Shown here: positions 24,864 through 33,482 of the stretch, piece by piece
Layout of the letters: each line of letters begins with the position of its first letter
How positions within the stretch are numbered: the stretch's first letter is position 1
Assembly (NCBI GenBank): GCA_016782885.1
Contig: JADHXQ010000048.1
Location: 1 to 35,417, forward strand
Reading direction: 5' to 3'
Source of the DNA: Phycisphaerae bacterium
GTDB lineage: Bacteria; Planctomycetota; Phycisphaerae; SM23-33
DNA: 35,417 bases
Translations under genes and position numbers: made by a program
Notes under the pieces: generated by a model
What the model saw: only the letters and a program-made list of their open reading frames with translations
The model's database searches: none
What the model was told of the DNA's origin: nothing

Positions 24864-27668
24864 CTAACGGCGTTTAGAACCCATGCGCCGCAGGATGGTG
24901 TCCAGAACGTCGTCGAGGTTTTGGCTGGCGTCGCGGGCCAGAAAGCGGAGGATGAAATATCCGTTTTCCTGTAGCAAAGCGTCCTTGCGACGGTCGCGGC
25001 GGTAGGTTTGCAAATCGTCGAGATGTTGATCGCCGTCAAGTTCGATCGCCAACCTCGCTTCAGCACACAGCAAGTCCACTTCCATCTTGCCCATACCGTC
25101 GAATGGAATGGGCAGATTTACATTCAATTGGAACTTACCGGATGTTTCTTCAAGCGTTTCCAGGCGACGATAGATAAACGCCTCGGTTGCACTGCGAGCA
25201 CGGGCGATTCCCGTGGTCTCGGGCGAATCGGGACCGGCGGCCTGGACGAACAGGTGCGCCAGAGGCACATCGACGCCGTCTCTCACAAGGCGGCGCACAC
25301 TGGCGGCGTAGTTCTGTTTCCATTGCGGATCTACGGGCAGGGGAATGTCGGTCGGCCAACCGGGCACGGCGCTGGCGGGCAGCAGGATGCTGTAACCGAC
25401 GGCCTCGTATCCCCTACATCGGCGATCGAACATTCGCGAGAGCATCGGCACGTTCAGATCGGCGTAGTCGTAGATGCGGACCTCGCGTTTGCGGTCGTGC
25501 AAGCGATGAAGCCGGCCGGCGTATTGTGCGATCGTCCCACGCCAGGAAACCGGCAGTGTAAGGAACAGCGTATCGAGCCGTGCGTCGTCGAAGCCCTCGC
25601 CGATGTATCGCCCCGTCGCCAGCAGTACGCGAGGTTCGTCTTCGTCCAGCGCGGCGAGTTTATCGATGGCGGTTCGATAGGCCTTCTTGCCCATTCCGCC
25701 CCGCAGAACGATCAGATGTTTAATCTCCGCCGACAGCAGTTCAACCAGTTGGTCCAAATGCTCCCTGCGCTCGGTCAGTACTATTGGCCAGCGGCCCTGG
25801 CCAACAGCTTGAACAACATCACTGCGGATAATGTCGTTGCGATTCTCGTCGGCGATCAACTCGCTGTAGAGTTGCTGGAACTGCATTCGTGCGTCCGGGT
25901 CGGCAGTCGAGGGCGAATGGAACCCTGTCGGACGAACGTGAACGGTGTGTGCAAATGGTCGCCGGCGGGCCTGTGTTTTTGCATCAACGCTGTGACGGAT
26001 CGGCCCGCACTGCATGAATATGATAGGATGGTGTCCGTCTTTTCGTGTGACGGTGGCCGATAGTCCCGTGATAAACTTCGCTTTGGCGCGTCTGGCCGCC
26101 TGCTCGAAACTCTGGGCTGAAAGGTGATGGCATTCGTCAACGATCAGATGCCCGTACTCGCCGACGTGGTCGTCCACAACGCCTTTGCGAACCAGACTCT
26201 GAATCATCGCCACATCCAACGAACCGGTGGGCTTCTTCCGTCCGCCGCCGATCCTGCCGATCGATTTGGGCGGGATGTCCAGGAACGCCGCCAGCCGGTC
26301 TATCCACTGCTCCATGAGCTGTTTGCGATGCACGAGGACAAGCGTATTGGTCTTGCGTTGCGCGATCAGCCAGATCGCCAGGACAGTCTTGCCGAACGCC
26401 GTTGTGGCCGAAATAACGCCGATGTCGTGGGCCAGCATGGCCTTGGCTGCGGTCATCTGCTCGGGTCGCAGGCGACCTTGGAACGTAACGTCCAGCCGCT
26501 GACCCGTGCAACGCTTGTCGATCAGCGTGTGTTTGATGTTCAGATCGGCAAGAAGCATTCGTATCTCATCGAGACAACCTCGCGGCAAGGCGATGTGCTC
26601 GGGATAGTCCTCGGCACACGCGATTATGCGAGGCTTATCGTATGTGGGCAAACGCATCGACTGGGCTTTGTAGAATTCGGGATTCTGGAACGCCGCCAAT
26701 CGAATAAGCCGGTTGCGAAGACCAGCGGTCAGGTCGGCTTTGGCAATGTAGACCTGGTCCGACAGAACCAACTCAATGCTCCGGGGCACAGGCCCGGTAA
26801 TCGGCGATTCCTTCCGTCGCCGCGAGGACGGCGCACACCAGGGGAAACCAGAGAAACTGTCATCATCTTCCGTCGGCGCCAACCGAACGGCGATGACTCG
26901 TCCCTTTCTTTCAGCGTCACGGATTATTGCCTCGGCCTGGCTGGTTGCAATAGGCTCAACTTTCGCCAGACGAGCCCATTGATCCGCACAGGGTTGGAAA
27001 CTCTCGTCCAGAAAGACGCTGTTACCGGATTCGCGTGGGCATTTCTGAAGTGGAAGTGCGATCAGATTCCCAAAACCGCCTTTGGGCAGCGTGTCCTGGT
27101 TGGGAAAGAACCGATCGTAAGAATCCAGCCCCACGTCAGGGCGGCGTTCCATAGTCTCGGTCAGGATGTGCGACCCAAGCCGGCGGGCCAAACCGGCGCC
27201 AATCGCCTCTTCAAAGAACAACCAGACGTGCCCGCCGGCGCCGCTTCGCGAGCGTTCCAACAACGCCGTAAGTTGCATTTGAAAGCACGTTTCGAGAAAA
27301 GCTCCGGTGTCTTCCTGCCAACTGTCCTTGTCGAAATCCGCGGCCAGGAGAAAACACTTCTCATCCAAAAGCATTGGATAGAGCCCCATGACAAAATCTC
27401 TCCCGGCTTCATCCTGCCCGGTCAGATGCCAGCCAATCACTTCATCGGTAACCGGCAGGAATCGGCGATTGGAACATTGCGAACATTTCACCGCCCGTTT
27501 GTCGCATACCCCGCGAATCCATTCATTGTCACAAACCGGTGCATATCCGCTCTTACCCGTCCTGCGACTTTCAAACCTTCGAGCGTAAATATCCTGCCGC
27601 CCACGAAACAGAGAACGAAACAAAACCACCTTCTCATCAGGCGAAGACCTGCGATCCACAGCGGGCAT
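24864..27668 (-). CDS. Primase-helicase-nuclease fusion of TOTE conflict-system type
   Basis: A 934-residue protein predicted to act on nucleic acids in a defence or conflict role. The start at 27668 is chosen because AAGGAG (27680-27675 on this strand) sits 6 bases upstream; an open N-terminal extension to 27770 has no such site. Residues about 10-250 match the archaeo-eukaryotic primase domain of TOTE systems: LFRGRQDIYARR, a Cys cluster (C46, C55, C62, C65), AADFDKDSW (Asp111, Asp113) and SGAGGHVW (His147), then GLDSYDRFFPNQDTLPKGG. Residues about 400-760 are a superfamily-2 helicase: ATTAFGKT (421-428), DECH (511-514), SAT (537-539) and QYAGRLHR (715-722). The C-terminal 80 residues form a DUF559/VSR-like nuclease (MEVDLLC, AIELDGDQH, NGYFILRF). 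No partner genes of a full operon are seen. Confidence 0.85.
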   Translation of the reverse strand: MPAVDRRSSPDEKVVLFRSLFRGRQDIYARRFESRRTGKSGYAPVCDNEWIRGVCDKRAVKCSQCSNRRFLPVTDEVIGWHLTGQDEAGRDFVMGLYPMLLDEKCFLLAADFDKDSWQEDTGAFLETCFQMQLTALLERSRSGAGGHVWLFFEEAIGAGLARRLGSHILTETMERRPDVGLDSYDRFFPNQDTLPKGGFGNLIALPLQKCPRESGNSVFLDESFQPCADQWARLAKVEPIATSQAEAIIRDAERKGRVIAVRLAPTEDDDSFSGFPWCAPSSRRRKESPITGPVPRSIELVLSDQVYIAKADLTAGLRNRLIRLAAFQNPEFYKAQSMRLPTYDKPRIIACAEDYPEHIALPRGCLDEIRMLLADLNIKHTLIDKRCTGQRLDVTFQGRLRPEQMTAAKAMLAHDIGVISATTAFGKTVLAIWLIAQRKTNTLVLVHRKQLMEQWIDRLAAFLDIPPKSIGRIGGGRKKPTGSLDVAMIQSLVRKGVVDDHVGEYGHLIVDECHHLSAQSFEQAARRAKAKFITGLSATVTRKDGHHPIIFMQCGPIRHSVDAKTQARRRPFAHTVHVRPTGFHSPSTADPDARMQFQQLYSELIADENRNDIIRSDVVQAVGQGRWPIVLTERREHLDQLVELLSAEIKHLIVLRGGMGKKAYRTAIDKLAALDEDEPRVLLATGRYIGEGFDDARLDTLFLTLPVSWRGTIAQYAGRLHRLHDRKREVRIYDYADLNVPMLSRMFDRRCRGYEAVGYSILLPASAVPGWPTDIPLPVDPQWKQNYAASVRRLVRDGVDVPLAHLFVQAAGPDSPETTGIARARSATEAFIYRRLETLEETSGKFQLNVNLPIPFDGMGKMEVDLLCAEARLAIELDGDQHLDDLQTYRRDRRKDALLQENGYFILRFLARDASQNLDDVLDTILRRMGSKRR

Positions 27669-27864
27669 ATTCGTCTCCTTCGCCCCCGCCGCACAGACGA
27701 GTTGACAGAATGCTAATCGCCGGACGACTTGAAGGCAAGCGCCCGCTCCGCCCCGACCGGCCCCGCGCATGCGGAGGCACTCATTATTCCTGTATCACCA
27801 TAGCCAAATCGCTTACCGTAGGACTATCATATTACAACTTCCGATTGAGAAGGAGAGCGGCATC

Positions 27865-29133
27865 ATGGCGGATATATCGAACCACCGCGGGTCTCGGACA
27901 GCTATAGGCATGGCGATCATAGGCCTGCTGTGCTCGTGGTTGCTTCTCGCTGCGCCATCCATCGGTCAAGATCAGCAAAAGCCCCCGGCGCCGATGGACA
28001 AAGCCCTCGCAAAGGACTGGTTGGGGCGCTGGGAGAAGAAGATTGTCGGCAGCAGCCGCAACCGCTACTGCGATCGGGAGATGGGCGAGCAACTCGGATG
28101 GCTCGTCAGCCCGTTCCTCGACGGATTCTACCACGGGTACAAAGCCACAGGTCAGCGCAAGTGGATCGATCGCCTTGTTGACTGGTCGGACGCGGTGATC
28201 GAGCGCGGGGTGAAGGAGCCTGACGGGTTCATCGGATGGCCCAAGGCCCGGGGCGCCTCCACAGGCTCGGTGGCGGACTTCACCACCGACAACCAACTGG
28301 GAGAAGCGATGGCGCTGAGGCCCATGGTGCTGATGGCAGGGGAGATCCTGAAGACCCCCGCCTTGAAGGCCAAATATGGGCGGAAGGCTCAAGCGTACAT
28401 CTATCTGTCCGAACGGATCTTCAAGAAATGGGACTCTCGCGGAGCCTGGCGAGAGGTAAAAGGCGGCGGGCTTTGGGTGGTCCCGCTGTTCGGTATCGAT
28501 CCGAAGACTGGCAAGTGGACCGAGGGATACGGCAAGCGGCGAACCGAGGGCTTCTCCCTGCCCGCCAACAAGCAGAATCACATCGCCTGCTGGCTCCTTG
28601 CAATGTACGACGTGACGAAGAAGCCCATCTACAGGGACCGCGCCGAGAAGTGGTGGCGGGTGATGAAGTCCCGCATGAAGCCGCGCGCCGAGGGCAAGTA
28701 CTTCGTCTGGAACTACTGGGACGCCGGGGGGCCCTGGGATTCCAAACCGGGCGGCGGGCTGAAGCACTGGGTGGGCGTGCATCCCAACGGCGGGTATTAC
28801 GGAATAGACGCCGAAGGCATCGTGTTGGCCTTCGAGCACGGACTTGTCTTCACGCGACAGGACATCGATCGGCTCGTCGCGACCAACCGCGACTTCATGT
28901 GGAACAAGCAGGTGCATGGCGCAAAGTTCCAACGGATCGACGGAGGCCGGCCCGACAAGCGATGGGCCAAAACTCCCGGTGTGCTCTGGACGGCCCTGAC
29001 GCCGTATGACCCGACGCTGCGCAAAGTATTCGAGGCCAATCACGCCCCGGGCAGTTGGGGCGGACTGGGCCGAACGCCTCAGTATCTCGCCCGCTTCGCC
29101 CGGACACGAACCGCACCGGCTCGATCAGAATGA
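27865..29133 (+). CDS. Secreted six-hairpin (alpha/alpha barrel) protein of unknown function
   Basis: A 422-residue exported protein. The ATG at 27865 has AAGGAG (27850-27855) 9 bases upstream and leads into a signal peptide (GMAIIGLLCSWLLLAAPSIG). The body has alternating helices with RYCDREMGEQLGWLVSPFLDGFY, DNQLGEAMALRPMVLMAGE and HWVGVHPNGGYYGIDAEGIV, typical of the six-hairpin glycosidase/epimerase superfamily common in Planctomycetota and Verrucomicrobia. I know similar proteins only as uncharacterised. It is divergently placed from the primase-helicase gene. The last residues (about FARTRTAPARSE) look unlike the rest of the family and may come from the rearranged DNA downstream. Confidence 0.65.
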   Translation: MADISNHRGSRTAIGMAIIGLLCSWLLLAAPSIGQDQQKPPAPMDKALAKDWLGRWEKKIVGSSRNRYCDREMGEQLGWLVSPFLDGFYHGYKATGQRKWIDRLVDWSDAVIERGVKEPDGFIGWPKARGASTGSVADFTTDNQLGEAMALRPMVLMAGEILKTPALKAKYGRKAQAYIYLSERIFKKWDSRGAWREVKGGGLWVVPLFGIDPKTGKWTEGYGKRRTEGFSLPANKQNHIACWLLAMYDVTKKPIYRDRAEKWWRVMKSRMKPRAEGKYFVWNYWDAGGPWDSKPGGGLKHWVGVHPNGGYYGIDAEGIVLAFEHGLVFTRQDIDRLVATNRDFMWNKQVHGAKFQRIDGGRPDKRWAKTPGVLWTALTPYDPTLRKVFEANHAPGSWGGLGRTPQYLARFARTRTAPARSE

Positions 29134-29566
29134 TTTTGGAAATCGCTATGCACCTGAAACGCATCCGGCCGACGGTAACGGTTTCGCGCTGGGCGACGGT
29201 ACGCCGGTGCGGTTCTGGGCCGTCGGCTCGGACGTCTACCGCAAGCCCATAGCTTCGTCCCAGCGCGTTCTCGTGCAGGTGGGCACAACCGAGCGGATGA
29301 CCGGTTGGGCCGACCGCAAACTCGACTTCAAGAGCAAGGACGGAAAGCGGACTTTCCACGGCCGCGAGATCGTCAGCGTGGGCGCCCCGCCGTGGCGAAT
29401 CGCCAACGCCAACGTAACGGTCACCGTGAGCAACCCGCACCTGACGCGAGCCACACTCCTCGACACCTCCGGCCAGGCCGCCGCCAACGTCGACGTCCGC
29501 GCAGCAGACGGAAAACTCACAGTAAAGTGCCCCGAAACAACGATTTGGCTGATCTTGAGCAAGTAA
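29134..29566 (+). pseudogene. Internally deleted remnant of a large glycoside-hydrolase-like gene
   Basis: The frame directly after the upstream stop reads DFGNRYAPETHPADGNGF, then ALGDGTPVRFWAVGSDVYR, the conserved opening of large planctomycete glycosidase-like proteins ('D.NGF..GDG.PVRFW.V'). It jumps within a few residues to KPIASSQRVLVQVGT, GREIVSVGAPPWRIANA and ATLLDTSGQAAANV. This is the usual C-terminal beta-sandwich of the same kind of protein, which runs to a stop at 29566. Several hundred residues of catalytic core appear to be missing, with the join near 29240-29260. There is no good start codon, so it is probably not expressed. The family assignment is from memory of such proteins. 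Confidence 0.5.
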
Positions 29567-29634
29567 GCCGGACCAACCATACGATTATCCAAGAGACTCA
29601 CCCCCGCCACAGTCCCAATCGCAGAGCGCCATCG

Positions 29635-29800
29635 CGGGCGTTCGAGACAAATCAGGAGTGAAAACGCGGTGACGCGCCAGCCGTTTTCTATGCGATACAG
29701 TACGCGGTTGAGGCCCTTTTTGAAATGGACCGTGCGGTATCCTTCGTCGGCCCGCCAGGCTTTGAGCTTCCGCCCGATGGGCGTTTGCAAGCTGGTCACG
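29635..29800 (-). pseudogene. Fragment of a C-terminal beta-sandwich domain, minus strand
   Basis: One minus-strand frame reads PIGRKLKAWRADEGYRTVHF, then KKGLNRVLYRIENGWRVTAF, then SLLIC. The pattern 'V.FKKG.N.LLYR.ENGW..TAFSL' is the closing beta-sandwich motif of many extracellular planctomycete proteins. No start or upstream coding region belongs to it; its 5' side runs into the end of the large membrane fusion gene in a different frame. It lies in the intergenic stretch 29567-29795, where I see nothing else. Confidence 0.35.
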
Positions 29801-32800
29801 CGACCCGCAAGGCGGCTTTCAGGGAGAACATGATCGCGACGTACACCATGATGTACAGGACCAGCCATGGCGAGAAGAGCGCCTTTATGGGCCCGGTGTT
29901 TTCGTCAGGTTCGAACCATGCCAATGGACCCCAGAAGATCCCTTCGCCTTTGACCGGGTTTGGATCGAGGTAGCGGATCTGAACTTCCTTGATCGATGCG
30001 TCTTCATCATCAGCAAGCCGGCGTTGCACCTGGCGATCGGTCTTGGTCCGCCGGCCGACCTGGACTACTATGTCCTCCCTGGCCTCCGGGGCGAAACCCT
30101 CGCCGAGGACCGCGTAGACGTTAACCGTTTGACCACCGTCGATGCTCAGCGTTATCGGCCACTTCCCGGCGGCGCCCTCAGGCGTAACAACGCTCCACGA
30201 CAACTTCTGATCGGGCATGGGTCCCGCGAGAAACGCGGTCAACTCAGCAATGTACGCCTTGCTCAACGCCGTCTCCCATGCCATATCGTCCAGTTTGCTT
30301 TGCGTGCTCATCAACTTCACCAGATGCGCCTCAAGCGGCGGTCTGGCAAGGAAGATCGGTTGGGTCGGCTCTCTACTGAGAGTCAGCGGCGCGGGGACCG
30401 AGACGCCGATCACCTTGTCGCAGTCGCCGTTGATTACGGCGGTTACTTTAACCTTGGACCCGGGCTTGGCGTTTCGCACGGCCGTGTCCACGCGTTGCGG
30501 CAGCCAGAGAAACGAGGCTATCATCGGCCCGAGGAATATCGCCAGGGGCACAAAAGCAGCCATCGCCACGCGAGTTTGCACAGGCGCCGCCAGGGCGCTC
30601 AAAGCCTTGAATCGGGCTGAGTCTTTGGGCAGCGACTTGGCCTCTTTCTGCAGGGCGGCGGCGCGCTTCCTGGCTTCGCGAAGTCTGGCGTTGTCGGTCA
30701 GCAGTTTCTGACCGACCATGGTCAACATGGCGAACGCGGCTGCAAGCAGGGCGACCACCGCGGGTTTGCCCGCTACCGCGACGAGGGGCAGGAGCATTGC
30801 GTCGAGAATTCGAAACGAGACGTCTTCCACTACGCCGCCGGCGAAGTAGTAGGCCAGGAAGAAGACCGCCCAGATCGCCAGGAAGGCGTTTCGGATAACG
30901 GCTCCTCGTTTTTCGGTCCGGCCTGGGACGGGCGGCGTCTTATCGGGCGCGACTCGCGTGTCGTCAGGCTCCGGGGCGGCGGGAGCATCGTCCCGCGACG
31001 CCGAGCGGCGCAGCACGGCGCCTTGCTGAGCGTCGATAGTGATCTCTTCGTCTTCGTCCAGCAGACTGGTGGCGCCCGACAGCACTACCGCGGGCAGGCC
31101 CATTTCGCGTGCGACGACGGCCCCGTGCGACAGCGTCCCGCCCTGTTCGAGAACCAGCCCGCACGCGCCTACAAACAGCGGCGTCCAGTTCGGATCGGTG
31201 CTCGGGCAGACCAGCACGTATCCGGAGCCCAGGTCGCCGGCTTCCTGCGGCGAATGGACGATGCGCGCGGGACCGGAGCATGTTCCGCCCGAAAGTACGA
31301 ATGCGTCAAGTCGGTCGCCGCCGGAAAGGGCGGGCGCCTCGCCGAGCGTTTCCAGATCGGCTTCGGTGATGACGTCCGGAAGGATGAGTCGTTTTTGGGC
31401 CATCCTCAGTTCGCGCCGTTTTTCGATCAGGTGAAGCGGCGCGATGCCCGACACCAGCGCGTCGTGCAGTTCCTCGATGTCCATCAGGAATACACCGTCG
31501 CCGATATCCAGGCGCCGCCCCGCATCGAGAAGCATGTCCCGCAGGAGATCGTATCCGAGCATCAGGTAGTGCTTGGCGTCTTCGCGAAAACGGATATAGC
31601 GGTGGACCATCGCCAGGTGCTCGTCGAACTCGCCGCGTCGGGCCGCCGGGAGCGAGGCCTTTAACTGTTCGGCCCGACCCATGACATCGTCGGCCCGTGC
31701 TTTGTGACGCTCGAGGGGCGCCGTTGACCCTTTCATATGCTCTGCCAGCCGCGCCACCAGTTCCGGCGTCTCGCGCCATCGCGGTGCGCCGAGATCGAAT
31801 TCGTCCGGCGCGCGGTGTCCGTATATCGCCAACCACTGCTCGACGCTGCTTTTGCCCTCGGCGATGTCGTGCAGGTGCTGGCTGGCTGCCAGCGTCAGAT
31901 CGCCCGGTCCTCCGGCGGAAAACTCTCCGGCCAGCGCGTCGGCATCCTCGTCCCAGAAATATTCGCGAATGAAGCATTTGAGGTTGTCGAGCGCCATTCC
32001 CGCCAGCAGGCTCGGCAGGAGGGAGTCCGGCGCGAAACTTTCGAGCACCTGTTTCTCGCGGTCGGCCCACAGATCGAGCCACTGCGACGTTGACAGCGCC
32101 GCGAGGTCCGCGGTTTTTTCGTCGCGAACGTATTGCTCGAATTTCGGGATGATATTCTCGGCCAGCTCCCGGTCGAAATCGCGGGCCAGGGCTGTGAGAT
32201 TCTCGTTAACCACCTTCAAGCGCCGCGCCGTGGAAAGTTGTGCGAGGAATGATTTTGAAGGCACGGTCGGCGGGCCTTGGGCGGCGTCGGGGCTGGACCG
32301 GAGGAGATCGAGATCGTACGTATACCCGAACGCCTCGAAGAACATGTCCGGCGCGCGGGACAGGTCCATGTAGATTCGCCCGCCCACAAGATCGAGGAAA
32401 CCGTCCCGGCAGACTTCCGCGGACGGCTCGAACCCGACACGCTTGTACATCTGCCCGAATCCGCCGCTGCCCGACATGAAACGCCGGATCACGCTCCATG
32501 TCAGCGGCGTGGGACGGGGCAGCGTTTCGCCGATGTTGTGGCGCACCCAGTCGCCGCGCCCGTTCTTCCGGGCGGCGCGCAGTTGGGCGCGGACGTCGGA
32601 GAGCAGTTGTTCGTAAGTTTCGGCGTCTTCGAGCGTGGTGACCGAACGCGTCTGGAGCAAATACACCCGCCCGCCGGCGATCGCCCACTCGATATCCTGA
32701 GGCGAGTCGAAATGGTCCATCACCTTCAAACCGAGCTTCCAGAGTTCGAGTACTTCCTTCGAGTTCAGGCAGCCGATCTTGCGTTTGTCTTCCGGAACGT

Positions 32801-33482
32801 CGCGGGGTTCGCCGGAGCCCGGGGCGATCCAAATCTGCTTGTCGGCGATCGCGCAGGACTTCAGGGCGCCCGTGGCGCGGTCGAGGATCAGCGTGTCGGG
32901 CTGGACCATTCCCGAAACGACCGTCTCGCCGAGGCCCCAACTGGCTTCCAGGAGCAGTTCGTTCCGCGAGCCGGTCTGCGGATTGGCGGTGAAGAGCACG
33001 CCCGCTTTCTCCGCGGGGATCAGCTCCTGGACCACAACCGCCATCGCGACGTGCTCGCGGGGAATGTCGTGTTCCTTCAGGTACGCGCAAACTCGCGGGG
33101 AGTCGATCGACGCCCAGCATTTCACAACCGCGTCGAGCACGGATTTCTCACCCTGCAAATCCAGATAGGTTTCGTACTGGCCGGCCATCGAAGCGTCGTC
33201 GAGGTCTTCGGCGGTGCCCGACGAGCGGACGGCGACGACAGGCGAGCCGATGGCCAGGTACGCCGCTTTGATCGCGGCGGCCACATCGGCGGGCATAATC
33301 CCGGCGTCGTGTTGCGCGTGCCTGAAAGCGCGGGTCGTTACGACGAACCCGTCGGGCACGGGGAAGGATTCGTTGATCAGGCGGGCGAGGTTAATCGCCT
33401 TTCCGCCAACGGCCGCCGGATCATGTCCGTCGGCAAGCGGAAGAACAAATGGCACAGGTTTCCTCTCAGTTTCCATCGCCAT
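29796..33482 (-). CDS. PEP-synthase/rifampin-phosphotransferase-like enzyme fused to an EMC3/DUF106-like membrane domain
   Basis: A 1228-residue protein. Residues about 20-285 form a PEP-synthase-type ATP-grasp domain (VGGKAINLARL, VAVRSSGTAEDLDDASMAGQ, PQDIEWAIAGGRVYLLQTRS). Residues about 310-710 resemble the middle domain of rifampin phosphotransferases, with YGHRAPDEFDLGAPRWRE. Residues about 725-825 are the swivelling phosphohistidine domain with His786 in QGGTLSHGAVVAREMG. After a Pro/Asp-rich linker come membrane segments (about 864-884 and 895-925), a charged coiled coil (926-968, starting QKLLTDNARLREARKR), another segment (972-994), a soluble beta region and a last segment (about 1205-1225). 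The membrane-coil-membrane part matches the EMC3/TMCO1 (DUF106) pattern of the Oxa1/YidC superfamily. The second ATG (33476) has better spacing from GAGGTG than the first. The start overlaps the upstream gene's end. The phosphoryl acceptor is unknown. Confidence 0.75.
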   Translation of the reverse strand: MAMETERKPVPFVLPLADGHDPAAVGGKAINLARLINESFPVPDGFVVTTRAFRHAQHDAGIMPADVAAAIKAAYLAIGSPVVAVRSSGTAEDLDDASMAGQYETYLDLQGEKSVLDAVVKCWASIDSPRVCAYLKEHDIPREHVAMAVVVQELIPAEKAGVLFTANPQTGSRNELLLEASWGLGETVVSGMVQPDTLILDRATGALKSCAIADKQIWIAPGSGEPRDVPEDKRKIGCLNSKEVLELWKLGLKVMDHFDSPQDIEWAIAGGRVYLLQTRSVTTLEDAETYEQLLSDVRAQLRAARKNGRGDWVRHNIGETLPRPTPLTWSVIRRFMSGSGGFGQMYKRVGFEPSAEVCRDGFLDLVGGRIYMDLSRAPDMFFEAFGYTYDLDLLRSSPDAAQGPPTVPSKSFLAQLSTARRLKVVNENLTALARDFDRELAENIIPKFEQYVRDEKTADLAALSTSQWLDLWADREKQVLESFAPDSLLPSLLAGMALDNLKCFIREYFWDEDADALAGEFSAGGPGDLTLAASQHLHDIAEGKSSVEQWLAIYGHRAPDEFDLGAPRWRETPELVARLAEHMKGSTAPLERHKARADDVMGRAEQLKASLPAARRGEFDEHLAMVHRYIRFREDAKHYLMLGYDLLRDMLLDAGRRLDIGDGVFLMDIEELHDALVSGIAPLHLIEKRRELRMAQKRLILPDVITEADLETLGEAPALSGGDRLDAFVLSGGTCSGPARIVHSPQEAGDLGSGYVLVCPSTDPNWTPLFVGACGLVLEQGGTLSHGAVVAREMGLPAVVLSGATSLLDEDEEITIDAQQGAVLRRSASRDDAPAAPEPDDTRVAPDKTPPVPGRTEKRGAVIRNAFLAIWAVFFLAYYFAGGVVEDVSFRILDAMLLPLVAVAGKPAVVALLAAAFAMLTMVGQKLLTDNARLREARKRAAALQKEAKSLPKDSARFKALSALAAPVQTRVAMAAFVPLAIFLGPMIASFLWLPQRVDTAVRNAKPGSKVKVTAVINGDCDKVIGVSVPAPLTLSREPTQPIFLARPPLEAHLVKLMSTQSKLDDMAWETALSKAYIAELTAFLAGPMPDQKLSWSVVTPEGAAGKWPITLSIDGGQTVNVYAVLGEGFAPEAREDIVVQVGRRTKTDRQVQRRLADDEDASIKEVQIRYLDPNPVKGEGIFWGPLAWFEPDENTGPIKALFSPWLVLYIMVYVAIMFSLKAALRVA

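Noticed and set aside
26124..27716. Long plus-strand ORF (530 codons) opposite the primase-helicase gene
   Set aside because: It is a GC-driven antisense shadow. The minus-strand frame carries all primase, helicase and nuclease motifs, and the plus frame has no recognisable domain.
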